In this document: piece by piece, positions 1 through 6,074 of the stretch
Layout of the letters: the number at the start of each line of letters is the position of its first letter
How positions within the stretch are numbered: the first letter of the stretch is position 1
Assembly: GCA_019347775.1 (NCBI GenBank)
Contig: JAHWKP010000038.1
Location: 1 to 11,856, forward strand
DNA from: Actinomycetota bacterium
Lineage (GTDB): Bacteria > Actinomycetota > Acidimicrobiia > Acidimicrobiales > JAHWKP01
Direction of reading: 5' to 3'
DNA: 11,856 bases
Notes under the pieces: generated by a model
Told to the model about the DNA's origin: nothing
What the model saw: the letters and a program-made list of their open reading frames with translations, nothing else
Database searches by the model: none
Program-made: the position numbers and the translations under genes

Positions 1-1887
1 CGAAGTCGAGTAACGGTCCGAGCCCGCAACCCGCCGGGGGCTCGGAAGCTGGTTCATGGTCGTATCCGAAACAGAGGCGGTCCCGCCGACGACAACCGTC
101 GAACTCGTGCCCATCTCGGTCAACGCCTGGCGCGTGGGCAGCGGCACTGAATCGCGAGTCACCAACAAGATCGGCCTGCGAGTCGACGCCGCCGGCCCGC
201 CTGCGGCCAGCGCGTCGGCCAGCCGCCCGTTCTCACCGGAGGCGATCACCGCCACGCTGCGCGGCGGGCCCATCTCCCGGGCGACCTGCAGGGCGGTGTC
301 GAATCGATCGGCGCCGGCTATTCGCCGAACCGTCTGGACGCCCCGGCCCCGCAAGTCGGTTGCCACTTGGTTGCTCAGCGCCGACTGGCCCCCGACCAGA
401 ATCGCGGTGGTCACTCCCAGGCGGGCAACCTCGCTTCCCACCGACTCGGGCAAGCCCTTGGCGGCCGACAGCAACAACGGGGCATCCTCGACCGCGGCGA
501 GCGGGGCGGCGACGAGGCCGTCGACCAGGTGAGCGGTCTCGCCGGACGCGATCACGACGGTGCCCTTGGAATCTTCGATAGGCGCTCGCCGGCCGGCAGC
601 CACGCTCGTCGCGTACCGGTCTGAGCCCGAGACCCGCACGACAGGAGTTCCAAGCCAACGTGCCGGCAGTTGCAGCCGCGAGCGGAAGGAGGCCCCCCCG
701 AGGGAAGCCCGCTTGCCATCGGACGCAGTGGCCACGGCCAGTCTCAGCGACCCGCCGCCGGTGCGGTCGGTCAGATCCAGCGAGACCACGTCCTTGATCT
801 GTTCGCCGGCAGGCTTACCTTCATTGAAGGCGTTCTTGACCGCCTCCTGGCTCCGGACGAACGACCAGGCGGAGAAAGAGTTGTACGACGCCATGCTCCA
901 ACGGTCGTCGACGGGCTGGAGATAGGAGAACGGAGTGCTGGAGCCGAAGCCGTCGGTGTTGGACTCGGTAGAGCCCCCGGAGGACGAGAAGTAAGTCGTG
1001 GTGGCCAGGGCCCCTCCCTTGGTCACGACCAACCCGCTGCCGCCCGACGGCTGCGTGGCATCGACGGCCGCCACCCAGCGATGGCCGAAGCCCTCCTCGG
1101 ACTCCTTGATCCATCCCGCGAACACCTGGTCGGCGACCGTGTCGCGCATGTGGCAGAGACAATCCGTGCGTTGTCCCGACTGGACCCGCTGCAGAGCAAA
1201 AGTCCTAGCTGTGATGACCTGGGCCTCGAGAGCGGCGGCCGGCCAGGACGAGGGGACCTCGGCGATACCGCGGAGGTACTCGGTGTGGAGCGACATGAGA
1301 TTGACGACCTGCAGCCCGGGACCACCGACCGCTACGTCGAGCTCGCCGTAGCGGTAACGGTGTCCCCGGCCATCGAAGCTTTCGCCCGGACCGATGACGT
1401 TCAACAACGTCGGGCCGCCCGCCCATGTGACCTTCACCGAGGAGGCCGTGATCGACGGACCGAGGGGGGGTGCTTCCTCGAGCGTCACGGTCACCTGCTC
1501 TTCCTGCCGCGCGAGGTTGGCGACCTGCTCGGGCGCCAGTTCGATCGTCTGCCCACCGCCCTCGATGCGCACGGCGCCGCCCCCCGACTCGAGGGGCTCG
1601 CCCCGGATCGAGGCCCGGTCCACTCCCTGAAGCAGATTCACCCGGATCAGAACCGCGTCGTTGGCCGCCGTAACGGCCGTGCCGGAGTAGTAGTGCCGCA
1701 GGATGTCGCCGGCGGCGCGACCCTCCAGCGCCTGGCCGAAAGCCCCGTACTGGCTCATTCCGACCCCGTGGCCGAAGCCGGATCCCCAGAGCGTGAAGTC
1801 AGCCGGGACGGACTGGGCCTGGGCCGCGGGAGACGAGGCCAACACCATCGCGAGACAGAGGACAGCCGTGAGGACGCGCTTCAACAC
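1..1887 (-). CDS. SpoIID/LytB-domain secreted protein with CWB2 repeats (3' end outside window)
   Basis: The frame is open for 629 codons from a GTG at 1887 to the left edge with no stop, so the C-terminus is missing. A good Shine-Dalgarno, GGGAGGA, lies 6 bases upstream. Residues 1-25 form a signal peptide ending AAQAQ. Residues about 30-410 are a SpoIID/LytB domain: GHGVGMSQYG at 39-48, YLRGIAEVPSSWP at 204-216 with the probable catalytic Glu at 210, and a C-x-C-H cluster at 243-246. SpoIID proteins cut glycan strands of peptidoglycan as lytic transglycosylases (family knowledge). Two complete CWB2 (PF04122) repeats begin at about 417 and 520 (SGSDRYATS, AGADRFDTA), and a third begins at about 618 (AGSDRYSTS). 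CWB2 repeats, typically in threes, hold proteins on anionic wall polymers in Firmicutes. The protein is a close paralogue of the gene just upstream. It is probably exported and wall-bound. The domain calls are firm; the substrate is inferred. Confidence 0.9.
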   Translation of the reverse strand, partial: MLKRVLTAVLCLAMVLASSPAAQAQSVPADFTLWGSGFGHGVGMSQYGAFGQALEGRAAGDILRHYYSGTAVTAANDAVLIRVNLLQGVDRASIRGEPLESGGGAVRIEGGGQTIELAPEQVANLARQEEQVTVTLEEAPPLGPSITASSVKVTWAGGPTLLNVIGPGESFDGRGHRYRYGELDVAVGGPGLQVVNLMSLHTEYLRGIAEVPSSWPAAALEAQVITARTFALQRVQSGQRTDCLCHMRDTVADQVFAGWIKESEEGFGHRWVAAVDATQPSGGSGLVVTKGGALATTTYFSSSGGSTESNTDGFGSSTPFSYLQPVDDRWSMASYNSFSAWSFVRSQEAVKNAFNEGKPAGEQIKDVVSLDLTDRTGGGSLRLAVATASDGKRASLGGASFRSRLQLPARWLGTPVVRVSGSDRYATSVAAGRRAPIEDSKGTVVIASGETAHLVDGLVAAPLAAVEDAPLLLSAAKGLPESVGSEVARLGVTTAILVGGQSALSNQVATDLRGRGVQTVRRIAGADRFDTALQVAREMGPPRSVAVIASGENGRLADALAAGGPAASTRRPILLVTRDSVPLPTRQALTEMGTSSTVVVGGTASVSDTTMNQLPSPRRVAGSDRYSTS

Positions 1888-1893
1888 ACGTAA

Positions 1894-1900
1894 TCCTCCC
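1894..1900 (-). promoter_or_regulatory. Shine-Dalgarno of the second SpoIID/LytB gene
   Basis: The minus strand reads GGGAGGA, ending 6 bases before the GTG at 1887. It decides the start: the other nearby GTG, at 1889, is followed two codons later by a stop. Confidence 0.8.
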
Positions 1901-1908
1901 ATCACGGG

Positions 1909-1922
1909 TGTGGATAACCACA
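1909..1922. other. Short inverted repeat containing a DnaA-box-like 9-mer
   Basis: TGTGG-ATAA-CCACA is a perfect 5-base stem with a 4-base loop, in the 57-base gap between the two SpoIID genes. Read on the minus strand, 1917-1909 is TTATCCACA, identical to the classical DnaA box. There is no T-tract after the stem, so it is not a typical intrinsic terminator. It is a single copy and its function is unknown; it may be chance. Confidence 0.35.
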
Positions 1923-1944
1923 GCACCCCCGTTGCCGTTACTTC

Positions 1945-4500
1945 CTAGCAGGAACCTCCTACCAGGACCTGGGAGCCGGCGACGGCTCCGAGTCGGTCGG
2001 ATCCGCCCGAAGGGGTTTCGAGCGCCACGGTCCAGGGGCCCGGCGGCGGGTACAGCGGGCACATGGCGCCAGCCGGGCACGGCGCCATCTCCGCCCGGCC
2101 GATCCAGGGACCACCGGGGGCGAACCACGACACCTCGAGGGGGATGGCGACTCCTTCCATGGTGAACGAATCCGACGACGGCGAGGCGGTCGTGAAGGCC
2201 ATGGCGTCGTATCCCGAGAAGTCGGTTCTGCCCTTCATCCCCTGGGCTCGGCGCTCCGGGGTGTCGGCCCAGGCCGCACAGCCCCGGAACACAGGCGGCG
2301 CATCAGCGGGTCCGCTCGGAGGCTGCACCGCGAACGACACTTCGTGGAACCCCTCCATCCGCGAGGCAAAGCGCCCGCTGGGCCAGATGCGCGCCCGGGT
2401 CGCGATGAGCACGTCGTCGGACACCGCGGCCGGCCCGCCGATCACCGTGACGTTGCCGGTAGTCGGGTGCCGATTGAGAAAGCCTGCGGTCGCCGGGGGG
2501 AGTGCACCGGGCATCACCAACAGCGTCGGAGCTCCGAGTGACCCTGCCGCCAGTGCATCGACGAGCCCTGGGGCGACACCTGCTGCTACCGCGACCTGAC
2601 CCACTCCAAGTGACGGCGCGAAGTGCTCGGCCACCGCTGCGGCCGTCGCGAACCGGTCGGGCCCGGCGACCCGCGACGGCTGTGGGAGCGAGGCGACCAC
2701 CGCGTCGGAGACGGCCGCGGCCCCGCCTACGACCAGGGTGTGGCGGACCCCGATCGCGTCAATGGCCTCGCGGGTCGGCGCCGGCACCAGGTCACGCGTC
2801 GTGAGCAGGATCGGACGGGCCGAGGTCGCGGCTGGGCCTCCGACCGCCAAGGCGTCCGCCAGCCGACCGCCCTCACCGGAGGCCACCACCACGTGGGTGC
2901 GCGGTGACGATCGGGCGTGCAGCTCCCGCGCCACCGCCGCGGCGGTGGCGAACCGGTCGGGGCCCGCGATGCGGCGAACGGCGGTGACTCCCGCCGCCCG
3001 CAGACCCGACTCGACTCCGGAGCCGAGAGCCGCACCGCCGCCGACCAGGTAAGCGGTGGTAGTGCCTCGCCGGCGGACTTCGGCGGCCACGGCCGGCGGC
3101 AATCCGTCTGGGTTCGCCAACAGAAGGGGAGCTCCGAGCGAACGCGCTAACGGCGCCGACACGAGCCCGTCGACGAGGCGACCGGCCGCCCCCGACACGA
3201 TGACGACGGCGCGCGACGAAGGGGTGGCGAGCTTTCCCACCGCCACTGCGGTGGAGAAACGATCTGCGCCCGAGGCCCGCCTCGTCGGGGGGCCGATGGC
3301 GGCCGAAGGCAGCGCCAGCCGGAAGCGCAACTCGGTGCCCCTGATCGTCGCAGTGGCGCCCGACGAGGACGTCGCCGTCGCGTGCTTCACGGCGCCGCCA
3401 GCGGTACGGCGCGAGAGGTCGATGCCGACGACGTCAGGTAATTGGAATGCGCCGGCCACCGCGGCCTGCGATCGGGTGTGGCTCCAAGCCGAGAAGGGGT
3501 TGTCCGTCGTGGCGCTCCATGGATCGGGGACCGGCCGAAGCTCGGGCATCAACGTCGGCGACGCGAAGCCGTCGATGTTGGACTCGGTGAACCCGGCTGA
3601 AGACGAGGAGTAATTAGTCGACGCCAGCCGGTCGCCGACCATCACGACCTGACCGCTCGACGGCGAAGGCGAGGTCGCCGCCACCGCGGTGATCCAGGCA
3701 CTCGAACCGGCGGCCGATTCTTTCTCCCAACCGGCGTAGACCTGATCGGCAGTTGTGTCGTACACATGGCACCCGCATTCGGTTCGGGGGCCAGCCCTGA
3801 ATTTGCGGAGGGCATAGGTCCTGGCCGTGATCGCCTGGGCCTGGAGCGCGGCCGCCGGCCATGACGCCGGAACTTCGGCGATACCGCGCAGGTAGAGCTC
3901 GTGCAGGCCGAGTTGGAGCACGACGTTGAGGCCGCCGTCGACCACACTGACGTCGACCGCTCCGTGCCGATAGCGGTGTCCGCGCCCGGCCAAGGTCTCG
4001 CCCGGCCCGGCCACGTTGAGCAACGTGGACCGGTTGTCCCACTCGACGATCGCCGACGCGCCGCGGGCGACCGGCTCCCCTGAGCGCACGACCACGACGT
4101 CAGCACCTTCGACCCGCAGCGACAGGCTCTGGTTCGCCGTCGTTCCGACCACCGTGGCACCGGCGGTGACCTTCAGCGCGCCACCACCAACCAGCGATTC
4201 ACCCCGCACCTCCGCCGAGGGGGCCTTGTTCACGAGGTTCACCCGCAGAGGCACCAGGTCCTCGACCGTGGCTACCCGGGCCCCGGCGTAGTAAGTCGAG
4301 ATGATCTCGGTGCCGGCACGCCCCGCCTCGGCCTGTCGCTTGGCGCCGTACTGGCTCATCCCGACCCCGTGGCCGAAGCCCGCGCCGCGGAAGGTGAAGT
4401 CGGCCGGCACGGCCTGAGCGGCGGCCGGCTGAGACCAGCCCGCCGCCCCGACCAGCAGCGCGAGTACCGCGACCGTGCTGCGGGTCAGCCGCCTTCGCAC
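1945..4500 (-). CDS. SpoIID/LytB + three CWB2 repeats + C-terminal DUF192, secreted wall protein
   Basis: The 851-residue protein starts at GTG 4500 with RRRLTRSTVAVLALLVGAAG, a typical signal peptide cleaved near AAAQA (about residue 30). The frame extends further upstream, but that stretch is Arg-rich shadow sequence inside the preceding gene. SpoIID/LytB core: GHGVGMSQYG at 43-52; YLRGIAEVPASWP at 203-215 with probable catalytic Glu 209; C-x-C-H at 242-245 followed by YDTTADQVYAGW. Three CWB2 repeats begin at about 407, 509 and 609, each with the (S/A)G(A/P)DRF motif and later (V/I)(V/I/L)GG(P/A/G)A. Residues about 716-851 are a DUF192 domain (GYDAMAF, FTMEGVAIPLEVSW, APC...CPLY, ALETPSGG) ending in Cys. 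Predicted role: exported glycan-strand lytic transglycosylase attached to the wall polymer; the role of DUF192 is unknown. It overlaps the upstream gene by 16 bases, implying coupled translation, and lies 57 bases before its paralogue. Confidence 0.9.
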   Translation of the reverse strand: MRRRLTRSTVAVLALLVGAAGWSQPAAAQAVPADFTFRGAGFGHGVGMSQYGAKRQAEAGRAGTEIISTYYAGARVATVEDLVPLRVNLVNKAPSAEVRGESLVGGGALKVTAGATVVGTTANQSLSLRVEGADVVVVRSGEPVARGASAIVEWDNRSTLLNVAGPGETLAGRGHRYRHGAVDVSVVDGGLNVVLQLGLHELYLRGIAEVPASWPAAALQAQAITARTYALRKFRAGPRTECGCHVYDTTADQVYAGWEKESAAGSSAWITAVAATSPSPSSGQVVMVGDRLASTNYSSSSAGFTESNIDGFASPTLMPELRPVPDPWSATTDNPFSAWSHTRSQAAVAGAFQLPDVVGIDLSRRTAGGAVKHATATSSSGATATIRGTELRFRLALPSAAIGPPTRRASGADRFSTAVAVGKLATPSSRAVVIVSGAAGRLVDGLVSAPLARSLGAPLLLANPDGLPPAVAAEVRRRGTTTAYLVGGGAALGSGVESGLRAAGVTAVRRIAGPDRFATAAAVARELHARSSPRTHVVVASGEGGRLADALAVGGPAATSARPILLTTRDLVPAPTREAIDAIGVRHTLVVGGAAAVSDAVVASLPQPSRVAGPDRFATAAAVAEHFAPSLGVGQVAVAAGVAPGLVDALAAGSLGAPTLLVMPGALPPATAGFLNRHPTTGNVTVIGGPAAVSDDVLIATRARIWPSGRFASRMEGFHEVSFAVQPPSGPADAPPVFRGCAAWADTPERRAQGMKGRTDFSGYDAMAFTTASPSSDSFTMEGVAIPLEVSWFAPGGPWIGRAEMAPCPAGAMCPLYPPPGPWTVALETPSGGSDRLGAVAGSQVLVGGSC

Positions 4501-5177
4501 GGACCCGTCAACTCGAGTTTCGCCCCGGGTCCGGCCCCGAGTCGGGTCAGCCCGCCGACCGGCGTCTCTACGGCCCTGCGATAGGGCGCCCGCGGTCGGT
4601 AGAGGGGACAACTTTCCGCGTCCTCGCAGGGCGGCATCCGGGCGGCGTCGACGAAGTCGCCGTTGTCGTCGAACCATGCGATGTCGAGCGTGATTGGCAC
4701 GTTGCGGTTGAAGAAGGCGCCGTCGCGTTGAGCGGGGAAGTCGAAGACCATGGCGTCATAGCCGGGGATGGCGCGCTTGTGCATGAAGCCCTCCTGCCAC
4801 TGGGCCTCGGCGTTGGCGAGTACCGCGCAACCGGTAGAAGTGACCCCTTCGCCGGTCGTGATCGAGAATCCGGTCTCACCGAAGCCGGCGGGAGGGGTCC
4901 GAGGCGGTTCGGGTGCGAGTATCGGATCGGGCGGCCGGTTGGCCCCCACGGCGATGAAGGCGAGAAACCCGAGGACACCCAGCGCGACTATCCCGAGGCG
5001 AAGTCGCCAGAGCCCCGCGTCGGTGCCGAGCAGCCACAGCCGCCGTCTGGCCGGCGGCGGCAGGCCGTCGGGCGGATCGACGAGCGGGTCGGCCGCCCCC
5101 GGGACCTCTCCCGGAGAGACGCTGAGGGTGGGGTCGCGGTCAGGCCGTGGCGCGCTTGGGCTCACCGCCCCGACCAT
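4485..5177 (-). CDS. Membrane-anchored DUF192 protein
   Basis: About 230 residues from ATG 5177, which overlaps the end of panB by 38 bases. GTG 5165 is an alternative, and neither has a clear Shine-Dalgarno, so the start is uncertain. The N-terminal 55 or so residues are Pro/Asp-rich and probably cytoplasmic. One membrane segment follows a basic stretch (RLGIVALGVLGFLAFIAVGA, about residues 61-80). The rest is an extracytoplasmic DUF192 domain: a GC near the start, QEGFMHKR, GYDAMVFDF, PITLDIAWFDDNG, PPC, CPLYRP, AVETPVGG, and a final GPCEGG. It aligns well with the C-terminal domain of the next gene, including four cysteines. DUF192 is a widespread small domain, often exported, with no established biochemical role. 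The co-directional overlap with both neighbours suggests one transcript. Confidence 0.82.
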   Translation of the reverse strand: MVGAVSPSAPRPDRDPTLSVSPGEVPGAADPLVDPPDGLPPPARRRLWLLGTDAGLWRLRLGIVALGVLGFLAFIAVGANRPPDPILAPEPPRTPPAGFGETGFSITTGEGVTSTGCAVLANAEAQWQEGFMHKRAIPGYDAMVFDFPAQRDGAFFNRNVPITLDIAWFDDNGDFVDAARMPPCEDAESCPLYRPRAPYRRAVETPVGGLTRLGAGPGAKLELTGPCEGG

Positions 5178-6018
5178 AGACAGGACCGCCGCCGTAGCTT
5201 TCTTCAGCCGAAGGGAACCGGCCTTCGCGCACATCGGCCGCGTAGCGCGAGATGGCGTCGACGGCGTCGGCTTTGAGTGACGCGTAGCGACGGACGAACT
5301 TGGGCAGAATCCGCTCTTCGATTCCGAGCACGTCGTGGAACACGAGCACCTGCCCGTCGCAGTGCGGACCGGCACCGATGCCGATCGTCGGCACGGCCAC
5401 CGCTTCGGTGACCAGGCGGGCCGTCTCGCTGGGGACCCCTTCGAGAACGATCGAGAAACAACCGGCGTCGGCGAGCGCCACCGCGTCCTCCACCAGCTCC
5501 TGCGCCGCCTCGTCGGTCTTGCCCTGCACCTTGAATCCGCCCATGACGTTCACCGACTGGGGTGTCAGCCCGATGTGGCCCATGACCGGGATCTCGGCGT
5601 CGAGAATGGCCGACACCATCGGGAGGCGCTTGCGCCCGCCTTCCAGCTTGACCGCGGCGGCTCCGGCGCGCACGAGCTCAGCCGCATTTCGCACCGAATC
5701 CTCGGGCGACACGTGGTAGCTCATCCAGGGCAGGTCTCCGATGACCATCGCCTTCGGCTTGGCCCGGGCCACCGCGGCGGTGTGGTGGGCGATATCGGCG
5801 ACGGTGACTTCCAGGGTCGTCTCGTAACCGAGAACGACCATGGCCAGCGAATCGCCGACCAGGATCAGGTCCACGCCGGCCTCGTCGGCCATGCGGGCTC
5901 CCGGCGCGTCGTAGGCGGTGAGCATTACGAGCGGAGTTCCGCCTTTGCGGGCCTGAACGCCGGGTGCCGTGAGGGGAACTGATCGCCCGTCGGCGGTCCC
6001 CGGTGACTTGGCAGCCAT
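5140..6018 (-). CDS. panB: 3-methyl-2-oxobutanoate hydroxymethyltransferase (ketopantoate hydroxymethyltransferase)
   Basis: The 292-residue cytoplasmic enzyme transfers a hydroxymethyl group from 5,10-methylene-tetrahydrofolate to 2-oxoisovalerate, giving ketopantoate, the first committed step of pantothenate and CoA synthesis. All family landmarks are present: TAYDAPGARMADEAG (34-48), VGDSLAMVVLGYETT (54-68), IGDLPWMSY (93-101), VKLEGG (123-128), GHIGLTPQSVN (147-157), VLEGVPSE (191-198) and GIGAGPHCDGQ (213-223). The metal ligands by E. coli numbering (D45, D84, E114) map to D56, D95 and E126, and the general base E181 maps to E193. The length is slightly above the usual 260-280 because of short extra N- and C-terminal tails. 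The ATG at 6018 has an AGGAG 5 bases upstream. The gene sits 56 bases after the PBP stop and overlaps the DUF192 gene. No panC or panD is in the window. Confidence 0.97.
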   Translation of the reverse strand: MAAKSPGTADGRSVPLTAPGVQARKGGTPLVMLTAYDAPGARMADEAGVDLILVGDSLAMVVLGYETTLEVTVADIAHHTAAVARAKPKAMVIGDLPWMSYHVSPEDSVRNAAELVRAGAAAVKLEGGRKRLPMVSAILDAEIPVMGHIGLTPQSVNVMGGFKVQGKTDEAAQELVEDAVALADAGCFSIVLEGVPSETARLVTEAVAVPTIGIGAGPHCDGQVLVFHDVLGIEERILPKFVRRYASLKADAVDAISRYAADVREGRFPSAEESYGGGPVYGRGGEPKRATA

Positions 6019-6023
6019 GAAGG

Positions 6024-6028
6024 CTCCT
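6024..6028 (-). promoter_or_regulatory. Shine-Dalgarno of panB
   Basis: AGGAG on the minus strand, 5 bases before the ATG at 6018, fixes the panB start. It lies in the 56-base gap after the PBP stop, where I see no convincing terminator hairpin or promoter, so read-through from the PBP gene is plausible. Confidence 0.75.
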
Positions 6029-6074
6029 TTCTCCGTCCCGCGTCATCCGACTGCAGGCGGTGCTTCAAGACTAC

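Noticed and set aside
670..1893. A long plus-strand open frame (407 codons) opposite the first SpoIID gene
   Set aside because: It is antisense to a frame with clear SpoIID and CWB2 motifs, its product is low-complexity Arg/Gly/Asp-rich with no domain, and it lacks a ribosome binding site. High GC produces such shadows.
4501..4677. N-terminal extension of the SpoIID-CWB2-DUF192 frame
   Set aside because: The 59 extra residues are Arg-rich, overlap the DUF192 coding region in another frame, and would bury the signal peptide; GTG 4500 is the sensible start.
5178..5375. Upstream extension of the membrane DUF192 frame into panB
   Set aside because: It is Ser/Thr/Cys-rich sequence lying wholly within the well-supported panB gene in another frame.
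6019..6074. Terminator or promoter between the PBP and panB
   Set aside because: No strong hairpin with a T-tract and no convincing -10/-35 pair is visible in the 56 bases; only the panB Shine-Dalgarno is supported.
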